Part shown: positions 38,045 to 45,259 of the stretch, piece after piece | Position numbering within the stretch: the stretch's first letter is position 1 | Layout: every line of letters starts with the position of its first letter | Position numbers and translations under genes: made by a program | Assembly (NCBI GenBank): GCA_018240435.1 | Contig: JAFEFT010000015.1 | Span: forward strand, 18,439-82,438 | From: Pseudomonadota bacterium | GTDB taxonomy: Bacteria > Pseudomonadota > Gammaproteobacteria > Xanthomonadales > Xanthomonadaceae | DNA: 64,000 nt | Direction of reading: 5' to 3' | Notes under the pieces: model-generated | What the model was told of the DNA's origin: nothing | Seen by the model: the letters and a program-made list of their open reading frames with translations, nothing else | Database searches by the model: none

Positions 38045-38947
38045 ATGCACGCCCCCCCGCGACCCTCATTCGCTCCTCGCCACTGGGCCGGCTGGGCCGG
38101 CATCGGCATCGCCTGGCTGGCCGGGCAGCTGCCGTGGCGCGTGCAGCGCGGGCTCGGCCGCGGCATCGGCTGGCTGGCGTATGCGGTGGCCCGTTCGCGA
38201 CGGCGGGCGGCGCGGATCAATCTCGCGCTGTGCTTTCCCGAATGGGACGAACCGGCACGCAAGGCGCTGCTGCGTGAACATTTCGCCGCCCTCGGTGTCG
38301 GCCTGTTCGAATTCGCGCGCGCATGGTGGGGCTCGATCGCGCCGTTGCGGCGCACGATGCGCATCGACGGTCTGGAACACCTGCAAGCGGCAATGGCGCA
38401 CGGGCGCGGCGTGCTGCTGGTGTCGGGGCATTTCCTGAATCTGGAAATCTGCGGCCGCTTGCTGTGCGATCACGTCCCCCTGGCCGGCATGTATCGCCGG
38501 CATGACGGCGCGGTGATGGAATGGGCGGTACTGCGCGGGCGCATGCGTTATGCGGCGGCGATGTTCCAGCAGCACGAGCTGCGCGGCGCCGTTCGCCATC
38601 TCAAGCGCGGCGGCGTGCTGTGGTATGCGCCCGACCAGGACATGCGCGGCAAGGACACCGTGTTCGCGCCGTTTTTCGGGATTCCGGCGGCGACCATCAC
38701 CGCCACCCACCAGTTGGCGCGGCTCACCGGCTGCGCGGTGCTGCCGTTTTTCCACCATCGCCAAGGCGATCGCTACCGGCTGCGCATCGCCGCGCCGCTG
38801 GCGGATTTTCCGTCGGCCGATGCCGCCGCCGACAGCGGCCGCGTCAACGCCGCGATCGAAGCGATGGTGCGCCAAGCGCCGGCGCAATATCTGTGGATCC
38901 ACCGTCGTTTCAAGCGCCGCCCGCCGGGCGAGCCCGGCCTGTACTGA
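38045..38947 (+). CDS. lpxL: Lysophospholipid/lipid A acyltransferase (LpxL/LpxM-like)
   Basis: A 300-residue inner-membrane acyltransferase of the HtrB family that adds a secondary acyl chain to Kdo-lipid A. The catalytic HX4E motif is SGHFLNLEICG at about residues 126-136. YRRHDGAVMEW and WYAPDQDMRGKDTVFAPFFG are further hallmarks, and the C-terminal YLWIHRRFKRRPPGEPGLY is typical. The N-terminal amphipathic helix WAGIGIAWLAGQLPW anchors it. The divergent waaA makes the Kdo-containing acceptor, so the two genes serve one pathway. Whether it is the lauroyl or the myristoyl enzyme cannot be told from sequence alone. Confidence 0.92.
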   Translation: MHAPPRPSFAPRHWAGWAGIGIAWLAGQLPWRVQRGLGRGIGWLAYAVARSRRRAARINLALCFPEWDEPARKALLREHFAALGVGLFEFARAWWGSIAPLRRTMRIDGLEHLQAAMAHGRGVLLVSGHFLNLEICGRLLCDHVPLAGMYRRHDGAVMEWAVLRGRMRYAAAMFQQHELRGAVRHLKRGGVLWYAPDQDMRGKDTVFAPFFGIPAATITATHQLARLTGCAVLPFFHHRQGDRYRLRIAAPLADFPSADAAADSGRVNAAIEAMVRQAPAQYLWIHRRFKRRPPGEPGLY

Positions 38948-38966
38948 GCACGGCGCTGGCGCGGCC

Positions 38967-39182
38967 TCAGGACAACTGCACGCCGTGGCGGCCGAGCATC
39001 TCGTCGATGCGCTGGCGCACGTAAGGCAAATCGTCCGCCTCGACGCTGTCTTCGATCGCGTCCGACAAGGCGGTGAACGCCATCAGGAAATCTTCGGGAT
39101 CTTGCGTGTCTTTCAAGAGCCCCGGCAATTCCTGTTCCAGTTCGTCCAGGATGCTGTCGAGTTCGCTGCGAGTCCTGACCAC
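38967..39182 (-). CDS. Small acidic protein, paralogue of the divergent gene
   Basis: A 71-residue strongly acidic helical protein with no Cys and no membrane segment. The only start that keeps the conserved part is GTG at 39182 (VVRTRSELDSILDELEQEL). The sequence aligns without gaps to the product of 39320-39562 with about 28 of 71 identical positions by hand count, including TRxELDxxLDEL, D.EDF/L and VRxRIDxxLxxHG. The Leu/Glu pattern suggests a short coiled coil or a dimer. The function is unknown. It converges on lpxL with 19 bases between the stop codons. Confidence 0.7.
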   Translation of the reverse strand: MVRTRSELDSILDELEQELPGLLKDTQDPEDFLMAFTALSDAIEDSVEADDLPYVRQRIDEMLGRHGVQLS

Positions 39183-39319
39183 GGTACTACCCCCTGTATA
39201 GCCCGCGCAGCATAGCGAAATCCGGGCGCGGCGGCAGCAAGTGCGAGCCACGCCGGGCCACCCGCCACGCCGGCGTTTTGGGTATGCTGCCGGCCACCCC
39301 GCCGCAGGCAAGGTGGCCC

Positions 39320-39562
39320 ATGCCCAAGACCCGCGCCGAACTGGACGGCATGCTCGACGAACTCCAGCGCGACCTGACGATGCTGATCCTCGACCAGGTC
39401 GACCACGAGGATCTATGGGTGGTGTTCGCCGGCCAGGCCGACCACATCAGCGCGGTGGCGGCGGCGGAGGATCAGGAACACGTCAGGACGCGGATCGATG
39501 CGATCTTGCGCGCACACGGCATCGATCCGCAGCAGCCGGCCGCCAGTTCGCCGGCGAGCTGA
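39320..39562 (+). CDS. Small acidic protein, paralogue of the divergent gene
   Basis: An 80-residue acidic helical protein starting PKTRAELDGMLDELQRDL. The alignment to the protein encoded at 38967-39182 shows that this ATG, and not the one 14 codons upstream, is the natural start. Two Trp-free acidic helices and the end VRTRIDAILRAHGIDP are shared with the paralogue, while the C-terminal QQPAASSPAS tail is its own. The two genes point away from each other across 137 bases, so they may be co-regulated. No domain is recognised. A partner or adaptor role would be a guess. Confidence 0.72.
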   Translation: MPKTRAELDGMLDELQRDLTMLILDQVDHEDLWVVFAGQADHISAVAAAEDQEHVRTRIDAILRAHGIDPQQPAASSPAS

Positions 39563-39622
39563 CGGCGGTCGCAGCCGCCGGCACCCGGCCCAGCCGCGCA
39601 GCCGGCGCGGCGCAACCGCCGC

Positions 39623-41269
39623 TCACGGGTTGACGGTCACCACCACGTTGCGCGTCACCCCGGCCCACGTTGCCGATATCGTCGTCGTTCGCGTCGTGGT
39701 GAGGTTGCGTGCACGCACCGTGAAATTGGCCGACGATGCACCATTGCGCACCACCACTTGCACCGGCACCGTCGCCACCCCGGTATCGGAACTGGACAAC
39801 GCAACGGTGACGGCACCGGCCGTTGCCTCATCCAGGCCGACCGAGCCGGTCGCCGAAGCGCCTGCGCTCACACTCGCCGGATTGACCGTCAGCGAAGTCA
39901 GCACCGGCGGCGGGATCAACGTGACCGTCGCGCGGGAAACGGCGCCGCCCCAAGTGCCGGTGATGGACGCCACCTTCGCCGTGGCGACGCCCTGGCTGGC
40001 GACCGCGATCACCGCCGTCTTGGAACCGGCCGGCACCGTCACCGACGCCGGCACCACCAGCGACGCGTCCGACCCGGCCAGGGCGACCACCGCACCGCCA
40101 GCGGGCGCCGGATTGAGCAAGCTGACCGTCGCATTGACGCCGTTGCCGCCCACCACCCGCGCCGGCGCCACCGTCAGGTTGCTCAGCGGCGGCCGCCAGC
40201 CGAGCGCGATCACCTCGAAGTCGCTCGCCTTCAGGCCGTTGAAGGCCGGATTGAGGACGTCGTTGTCCCAGTTCGTATCGTAGGTGCCGCTGACATACAT
40301 GTCCGAGCCGTTGTCGGCGACGATCAAGCCGTAGGTTTTCATCGCCTGGAAGATCTTGCGCATCGGCGCCGGATAACCGGTGATGTCCACGCTCGCCTTC
40401 AAGCGCAGCCGCGCGCCCATCGGCAAGGCGCCGGCGGTCGCGCCGGCGCGATGCGAGGCCGGATAGACGAAACCATTGCTCGCTCGCACCGTCACCCGGA
40501 AGGCATGGCGAATCTGGCCGACGCTGGTGCCGTACGCGTTGTAGACCTCGTCGTAGCGCACCAGACCGGGGAAGATCGCCAACCCGGCAGCGTCAGCCGA
40601 AGTCCAGCCGTTGGGGCGGCGGGCGTTCCTGGTCATGTCGAAAAACGCGCCCGAACCGGCGTACCACTGCGAATGTGGCGCGTCGTACCAGACGTTCCAC
40701 AGCTCGTACAGGTATTTGTGATCGCGGTCGATCACCAGCAGGTGGCGGTCGCAGTCGTCGCGTTGATCGACGGTTGCCGGCGCCCCGCATTCCACCCAGC
40801 GCGGCGTCGTGGTCGCCTGCGCGGGAATCGGATAGAACGGAAAAGCGGTTCCGCTCGCGTGGTCGACGCCATCGCTTTGGTCGGCGTAACCGAACTGCAC
40901 GGCCTGCAACGGCGGCGGGCTCTTGCCAGCGCCGGCGATACCGTCGACGACGACATAAGGAAAGCCGTACACCGCATAGGCACCGCCATAGGATGCGTTG
41001 CCGCCGAAGTCCGGATGCAGGCGGCGGGTGCCGCCGTTGTTGATGAAGCCGATGTAGCTGGCCGATTGCGGATCGACCGGCGCCTGGCTGATGTCGGTAT
41101 TCCACCAGTTGTTGGCCGGGAACTCGGGCACCGGCTGCGGCACCGACCCGCCTTCGTTGGACCCGGCCGATTGCCCGAGCGCGACATTGCAGCCGAAGCC
41201 GAAGATGATCGCCGCACACAGCAGCCGCAGACCTGAACGCGCCCTGGAATCTCGCCGAGCCATAGCCAT
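39623..41269 (-). CDS. Large secreted protein with C-terminal Ig-like repeats
   Basis: A 548-residue exported protein. The signal peptide (residues about 1-32, LLCAAIIFGFGCNVALGQS) follows a start supported by AGGAG six bases before the ATG at 41269. A further in-frame Met lies two codons later. The N-terminal module (about 45-390) has no name I can give. It begins PANNWWNTDISQAPVDPQS and is rich in Trp, Tyr and Asn, with HPDFGGN and WNVWYDAPHSQW, which would fit a surface or carbohydrate-related fold. Two bacterial Ig-like domains follow, at about 385-465 and 465-548, each with a LTVxPAxV...G start and (V/A)TVALSSSD-type strands. It is probably a secreted or surface protein. Confidence 0.75.
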   Translation of the reverse strand: MAMARRDSRARSGLRLLCAAIIFGFGCNVALGQSAGSNEGGSVPQPVPEFPANNWWNTDISQAPVDPQSASYIGFINNGGTRRLHPDFGGNASYGGAYAVYGFPYVVVDGIAGAGKSPPPLQAVQFGYADQSDGVDHASGTAFPFYPIPAQATTTPRWVECGAPATVDQRDDCDRHLLVIDRDHKYLYELWNVWYDAPHSQWYAGSGAFFDMTRNARRPNGWTSADAAGLAIFPGLVRYDEVYNAYGTSVGQIRHAFRVTVRASNGFVYPASHRAGATAGALPMGARLRLKASVDITGYPAPMRKIFQAMKTYGLIVADNGSDMYVSGTYDTNWDNDVLNPAFNGLKASDFEVIALGWRPPLSNLTVAPARVVGGNGVNATVSLLNPAPAGGAVVALAGSDASLVVPASVTVPAGSKTAVIAVASQGVATAKVASITGTWGGAVSRATVTLIPPPVLTSLTVNPASVSAGASATGSVGLDEATAGAVTVALSSSDTGVATVPVQVVVRNGASSANFTVRARNLTTTRTTTISATWAGVTRNVVVTVNP

Positions 41270-41589
41270 CACGCTCTCCTGCACGGATTGGTGACCATTT
41301 GCCATGCTGCGGGAACAGCCCGATGGCCCGGCAAGCCGGCGACGCGATGGCGCTGCGCATCCCGTCGCGGGGCGCATCGCCGTCATGGCACGACGATGCG
41401 CCCCTCTCCCCCATCGATACGAACGCAGCCAAAACCTAGCACCGGTCAACGGTTTCGACTGCCAACTGCGTCAAGGATTCGGCAACGATCAGCACCGGAA
41501 GATGCAACCGGGGCCCGGCGATGATCAGGCGCGGCTGGATTCCGGCGGTCGCTCCGCCGGCGCTGCCGGGTGCACGATGCGAGGTGTAA
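41270..41589. other. Intergenic region without a gene
   Basis: These 320 bases lie between the start of the secreted protein and the end of the orphan antitoxin, both on the minus strand. Frames on either strand are short and lack motifs or starts with ribosome sites. In particular, no RelE/YafQ-like toxin is seen where one would be expected after a RelB-type gene. The region probably carries the promoter of the secreted protein. Confidence 0.6.
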
Positions 41590-41919
41590 TCACACGCCTT
41601 GGGCGGCGCTGCCCGCTTGTTGCTGGCGAGCTTTTTGGCTTGCGCCGAAACTTGCGTTTTCGAGGTCATCGAACAGGGCATCGGCGGAGTCAAATCGGGC
41701 CGCACGGGCCTTGGCCATGGCGCGGGCCGCGATCATTGCCTCACGGGCCTGGGCGCTGGGCACCTTCAACTCCAACACAAGCGCTGGGTCATTGACCACG
41801 CGCTTGAGCAAGATGCGAACAGCGTCGGACACGGACAGCCCCATGGCTGCGAGCGCCTCGCTGGCTTGCGTCTTGATTTCGTCGTCCACCCGGACGTGCA
41901 GCATCGTGGAATGGGCCAT
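41590..41919 (-). CDS. RelB/DinJ-type antitoxin, apparently without toxin
   Basis: A 109-residue protein. The N-terminal half is a ribbon-helix-helix domain, MLHVRVDDEIKTQASEALAAMGLSVSDAVRILLKRVV, the exact DinJ/RelB pattern. The C-terminal half (about 55-109) is a helical toxin-binding tail rich in Ala and Arg. The start is supported by GGAGG seven bases upstream. In such operons the toxin follows directly, but the next 320 bases hold no toxin frame, so the gene is an orphan or the toxin was lost. A dyad just upstream could be its operator. It marks the left border of the accessory region. Confidence 0.85.
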   Translation of the reverse strand: MAHSTMLHVRVDDEIKTQASEALAAMGLSVSDAVRILLKRVVNDPALVLELKVPSAQAREAMIAARAMAKARAARFDSADALFDDLENASFGASQKARQQQAGSAAQGV

Positions 41920-41945
41920 GATTGAATCCTCCGTTCCCTCAAACA

Positions 41946-41965
41946 TGTATCTCGAATGCGATACA
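41946..41965. promoter_or_regulatory. Dyad before the RelB-type gene, possible operator
   Basis: TGTATC and GATACA form a six-base inverted repeat with an eight-base spacer, located 27-46 bases before the antitoxin start on the minus strand. Ribbon-helix-helix antitoxins usually bind such short palindromes to repress their own genes. Binding is inferred from position only. Confidence 0.4.
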
Positions 41966-42202
41966 GCCAAGCAAGCACTGATGATGCTCTGGCGGCGTTC
42001 GATGCCTGACCGGCGGCCCTGGTTGACAGCGACCATGCGTACGTAAGTGGTTGATCTTGCAAGATCGCCATCTGCCCTACCCGTAGGCCAAACCGAGAAT
42101 GGAGACGGCTCTGGCCGAGAAAGCGGCCGATTTAGGGCGTTTCGGCTGGTGGCCACCCGCAGCACCGGTGGCCAGAACCCCGCGCCACGCGGGCAATCGC
42201 GC

Positions 42203-42229
42203 AAAAAAAAGCCCGGAGAAAACCCGAGC
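42203..42229 (-). terminator. Rho-independent terminator after the tmRNA-like tail
   Basis: On the minus strand a seven-pair stem, GCTCGGG with TCCGGGC (two G-T pairs), is followed directly by eight T residues. It would end a transcript that runs leftward through the tRNA-like sequence at 42238-42270, as the terminator of an ssrA gene would. Confidence 0.7.
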
Positions 42230-42237
42230 CGTTGTGA

Positions 42238-42270
42238 TGGGTGGGAAAACGGGAACCGAACCCGCGTCCA
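42238..42270 (-). other. tmRNA/tRNA 3'-end-like sequence, possible attachment-site remnant
   Basis: Read on the minus strand this is GGACGCGGGTTCGG followed by TTCCCG, an acceptor-like stretch and a CCCA end. GGACGCGGGTTC is the T-arm start of many gammaproteobacterial tmRNAs, and a five-pair stem (one G-T pair) closes over a seven-base TTCGGTT loop. No matching 5' acceptor strand or tag-coding part lies upstream, so this is only a 3' fragment. Integrative elements often use ssrA or tRNA 3' ends. It therefore may mark the left junction of the island. The tmRNA reading is from memory of the family. Confidence 0.5.
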
Positions 42271-42281
42271 TCATCTGAACA

Positions 42282-42366
42282 GGAGTCCGTCCGCAAGAAC
42301 ACAGTCCCGATTTTGGATCATTTGGCCGTTTTCGTGGACATCCGTCCGAACAGAAACAGTCCCGAT
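42282..42366. repeat. Imperfect direct repeat of about 31 bases
   Basis: The first copy is at 42282-42312 and the second at 42336-42366. Both run GGA..TCCGTCCG, then an A/G/C-rich middle, then ACAGTCCCGAT, with a few differences and about 54 bases between copy starts. They lie just inside the tRNA-like sequence, where integrase arm sites would be expected in an attachment site. Confidence 0.65.
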
Positions 42367-42502
42367 CAGCAGGTTCGCAGCCTGAAATCGCCTGCCAACC
42401 GGCAACCCAACCCGCAGCACCAAACGCGACACGTATTGACAACGGCTACACATTACGCCACAGTGCGTGTATCTGTTGTGTATGCACGATTAGGAGAAGC
42501 CA

Positions 42503-42775
42503 ATGCGTGACGCCGCCATCAATCTGCGGGCACTGCCCGAACAGCGGGACTTGATCGACCACGCCGCCAGCCTGCTGGGCAAGAACCGTTCTGACTTCAT
42601 GCTGGAGGCTGCTTGCGAAAGGGCGCAGGCGGTTGTGCTTGATCAGGTGTTCTTCAGTCTGGACGCCGACAAGTTGAAGCAATTCACAGAGATGCTCGAC
42701 GCGCCGCCCGGCCCCAACCCCGGGCTTGAGCGCCTTATGGCCGTCAAGGCGCCCTGGGGCAGCGGCGCGACATGA
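42503..42775 (+). CDS. DUF1778 antitoxin (TacA-like)
   Basis: A 90-residue protein. The ribbon-helix-helix N terminus AAINLRALPEQRDLIDHAASLLGKNRSDFMLEAACERA is the standard DUF1778 pattern, and the C-terminal half (LDQVFFSLDADKLKQFTEMLD) is the toxin-covering tail. It should neutralise the acetyltransferase encoded next and repress the operon. The start is supported by AGGAG seven bases upstream. TTGACA at 42436-42441 and repeated TGTGTAT elements upstream may form the promoter and operator. The stop overlaps the toxin start by four bases (ATGA). Confidence 0.9.
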   Translation: MRDAAINLRALPEQRDLIDHAASLLGKNRSDFMLEAACERAQAVVLDQVFFSLDADKLKQFTEMLDAPPGPNPGLERLMAVKAPWGSGAT

Positions 42776-43266
42776 GCTTGCAGTTCAGTTCGCCGCAACC
42801 GCTGACCACGGCCCATCGACTGGATGACTTTGCTTGTGATGAGGCGGTACTCGATGAATGGCTCAAACGCCGCGCCCTGGTCAATCAGTTGAGCGGAGCC
42901 AGCCGCACCTTCGTCGTGACCGATCTGGATCAGTGCGTGTTCGGCTACTACGCCATGGCGGCGGGCGCTGTCTCGCACCAGGCCGCCACCAGCGCCGTAC
43001 GCCGCAATATGCCGAACCCGGTTCCGGTGATGGTTCTCGCCCGATTGGCCGTCGATCACCGTGCCCAAGGGCTCAAGTTGGGCGGGGCGCTGCTGCAGGA
43101 CGCAGTGAGTCGGGCAGTGACGGTTTCGCAGAACGCCGGTGTTCGGGCCCTGCTGGTACACGCGCTGCACGACCGCGCCAAGGAGTTCTACGAGTACTAC
43201 GGTTTTCAAGCATCGCAACTCCATCCGATGACGCTGATGCTGCGGCTGAATACGGTCAAGCCGTGA
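42772..43266 (+). CDS. GNAT-type acetyltransferase toxin (TacT-like)
   Basis: A 164-residue GNAT protein. It has FDxxxxxLDEWL-like ACDEAVLDEWLKRRALVNQ, GASRTFVVTD, GYYAMAAGAV, and the acetyl-CoA loop VMVLARLAVDHRAQGLKLGGALL in the form LARLAVDxxxQGxxLGxxLL. It ends with the active-site Tyr in EFYEYYGF. TacT/AtaT-like toxins of this family acetylate aminoacyl-tRNA and stop translation. The gene overlaps the antitoxin gene by four bases and the next gene by four bases, giving a tightly coupled three-gene operon. Confidence 0.9.
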   Translation: MSLQFSSPQPLTTAHRLDDFACDEAVLDEWLKRRALVNQLSGASRTFVVTDLDQCVFGYYAMAAGAVSHQAATSAVRRNMPNPVPVMVLARLAVDHRAQGLKLGGALLQDAVSRAVTVSQNAGVRALLVHALHDRAKEFYEYYGFQASQLHPMTLMLRLNTVKP

Positions 43267-43466
43267 AGCCGAAGTCTTGCGCTCACCCAGAGGACAAAGT
43301 GCGGACGATGCTCGATGCACTCGCTGATGACATCCACCACCGCCCCGACATCCTTCGACCCGTGCCAGCCGAGTTTGTCGACCGCATTCGAGCACTCGTC
43401 GGTGACGTCGAAGTCGATCTCGCTCAACCGTTGCCACCCGAGACCGACGGCGCGGGCACACACTGA
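43263..43466 (+). CDS. Small third gene of the GNAT operon, like the C-terminal tail of PrlF antitoxins
   Basis: A 67-residue protein starting with GTG that overlaps the toxin stop (GTGA). The core RTMLDALADDIHHRPDILRP and FVDRIRALVGDVEVDLAQPL closely resembles the C-terminal helical region of PrlF-type antitoxins (partners of YhaV toxins), but the AbrB DNA-binding half is missing. It could be a free-standing toxin-binding tail or a recombination remnant that stayed in frame. The coupling to the GNAT gene suggests that it is expressed with it. The PrlF resemblance is from memory of the family. Confidence 0.65.
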   Translation: MKPKSCAHPEDKVRTMLDALADDIHHRPDILRPVPAEFVDRIRALVGDVEVDLAQPLPPETDGAGTH

Positions 43467-43529
43467 ACGCCGAGCTTGGCTTCTACAGTGAACAGCGTTG
43501 TCATGGGGTCATCTGTTCAGGAGAAAAAG

Positions 43530-43568
43530 ATGCACTACCCCGTGATGACCGAAAAGCACCTTGGAGAT
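43530..43568 (+). pseudogene. Possible 5' stub of a gene cut by IS21
   Basis: AGGAG six bases before an ATG opens MHYPVMTEKHLGD and runs straight into the left repeats of the IS21 element, where it stops. It has the look of a real gene start. Because the 3' part of a DUF3489 gene without its start lies directly after the right end of the element, this may be the separated 5' end. It is also possible that these bases belong to the element tip. Confidence 0.35.
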
Positions 43569-43678
43569 TCCGGTTCATGAGAAGCCACCGTTCCGGGCCA
43601 TGTGAAGCCAGCATTCCGGGCCATGTGAAGCCAGTCTCCGCTGCCCGATTCCGGAGCATGAGAAGCCAGTGACGGATG
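43568..43678. repeat. Left terminal repeat block of the IS21 element
   Basis: Four direct units lie here, at 43568-43589, 43591-43613, 43614-43634 and 43649-43678, each with TTCCGG.(T/C)CATG(A/T)GAAGCCA(G/C). They are inverted with respect to the right block at 46014-46111. A gap of 14 bases separates the third and fourth units. Confidence 0.85.
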
Positions 43679-43723
43679 TCGGGTGGGCGTGGGTCATCCT
43701 CGCGGATTTTTCGCGAGGTTCCC

Positions 43724-45259
43724 ATGACTCAACCGAGGCTTCCCATGAGACAGATTCGAGAGGTGTTGCGTCTGCATTTCGAGGAGGGACTCAGCCAGCG
43801 TGTGATCGCGCGCGCGCTGGGTGTGGTGCGCTCCACCGTGGATCGGGTGTTGCAGCGTTTCGCGGCGGCAGGGTTGACGTGGCCGCCAGATCCGGCGCTG
43901 ACCGACACCGAGCTGGAGCGGCGTCTGTATCGCGGCCCGGCGCACACGGGCAGCAGCAAGGCGTGCGTTCGCCCGAACTACGCCGACGTGGCGCGTGAAC
44001 TGGCCCGCAAGGGCGTGACACGGCGGTTGCTGTGGCAGGAGTATCGCGATCGGCAGGCCGACGGGATCGGCTACAGCGTGTTCTGCGATGAGCTGGCGGC
44101 GTTCCTGGGCGACCGCGATTTGGCCTATCGCCACGATCACGTGCCCGGCGAGAAGGCTTACTTCGACTTCGCCGGGCTGACGCTGCGCTATCGCGACGGC
44201 GCAGCGGTGCATGCGGCGCACATCTTCGCTGGCGTGCTGGGCTGGTCCAACGCGATCTTCGCCCACGCCTATGCCGACGAGACCGCCATCAGCTGGCTCG
44301 ATGGCCAGCAACGCGCGTTCGCAGCCTTCGGCGGCGTGACGAAGATCGCCGTGCCGGACAACCCCAAGGCGCTGGTCGCACGTGCCGATCGCCATGAGCC
44401 CACGCTCACGCCGGTCTACGCCGACTTCGCGCGGCACTTCGACCTGATCGTCCTTCCCGCGCGGGTGCGCAAGCCCAAGGACAAGGCGGCCGTCGAAGGC
44501 GCGGTGAAGATCATCGAGATGCGCATTCTGGCGGCCGCACGTGATCGGGTGTTCGCATCGCTGGCGGCGTTGAACGACTGGCTGGCCGGCGAAGTGGTCG
44601 CGCTCAACACGGCGCCGTTCCAGAAGCGCGTCGGTTCCCGGGCCAGTCAACTGCTGGCCGAGCGCGAGCACCTTGCACCGCTGCCGGCGACGCCGTTCGA
44701 GGCACCGACCTATCTCAAGCGCAAGATCGCGCGGGACTACCACGTCGATGTGCACCGGCAGTACTACAGCGTACCGTATCACCACGCCGGCCAGACCGTC
44801 GAAGTGCGCCTCACGCACACGCATGTCGAGGTGTTGCGCAACGACACCCGCATCGCCCTGCATCGACGTGCGCCGGTCAGCCAGCGCTTCGTCACCGATC
44901 CCGCGCACATGCCCGCGCATCATCGCGCGTATCGCGATCCGAAGATCATGCAACGCGCCGCCGCCATCGGCCCGCACACGGTGGCCCTGATTGAGGCGCT
45001 GTTCGCCAAACGTCGTCATCCCGAACAGGCCATCCGCAGTGCCCAGGGCGTGCTCGGCCTGGTGCGCGATCACGGCGCGAATGCGCTGGAAGCCGCCTGC
45101 GCCCGCGCCGTCGCGCTGGACACCATCGGCTACGCTGCCGTGCAGCGCCTGCTGCAGATCGCGCACGTCCAGCCGCCCTTGCCCTTGCCGCCGGTCACGC
45201 ACGAGCACGTGCGCGGGGGCGACTACTACGCCGCGACGGAGGTGCGCCATGTTGCATGA
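43724..45259 (+). CDS. istA: IS21 transposase IstA
   Basis: A 511-residue transposase. It has an N-terminal helix-turn-helix (REVLRLHFEEGLSQRVIARALGVVRSTVDRVLQRF, residues about 9-45). The DDE catalytic core shows FDFAGLTL with the first Asp, VPDNPKAL with the second, and KDKAAVEGAVKI with the Glu, followed by the Mu-type C-terminal beta barrel around YHVDVHRQYYSVPY. The start was placed at TQPRLPMRQIREVL. A frame 16 codons longer would begin inside the left repeats. The 3' end overlaps istB by 11 bases. Confidence 0.95.
   Translation: MTQPRLPMRQIREVLRLHFEEGLSQRVIARALGVVRSTVDRVLQRFAAAGLTWPPDPALTDTELERRLYRGPAHTGSSKACVRPNYADVARELARKGVTRRLLWQEYRDRQADGIGYSVFCDELAAFLGDRDLAYRHDHVPGEKAYFDFAGLTLRYRDGAAVHAAHIFAGVLGWSNAIFAHAYADETAISWLDGQQRAFAAFGGVTKIAVPDNPKALVARADRHEPTLTPVYADFARHFDLIVLPARVRKPKDKAAVEGAVKIIEMRILAAARDRVFASLAALNDWLAGEVVALNTAPFQKRVGSRASQLLAEREHLAPLPATPFEAPTYLKRKIARDYHVDVHRQYYSVPYHHAGQTVEVRLTHTHVEVLRNDTRIALHRRAPVSQRFVTDPAHMPAHHRAYRDPKIMQRAAAIGPHTVALIEALFAKRRHPEQAIRSAQGVLGLVRDHGANALEAACARAVALDTIGYAAVQRLLQIAHVQPPLPLPPVTHEHVRGGDYYAATEVRHVA

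Noticed and set aside
41436-41705. Minus-strand frame that could be the missing toxin of the RelB-type gene
   Set aside because: Only the last 35 residues look protein-like and no RelE or YafQ motif is present. Most of it is antisense-type overlap with the antitoxin.
42238-42310. Complete tRNA or tmRNA gene
   Set aside because: Only a T-arm and 3' end can be folded. No 5' acceptor strand, D-arm or tag-coding part lies upstream, so only a fragment is reported.
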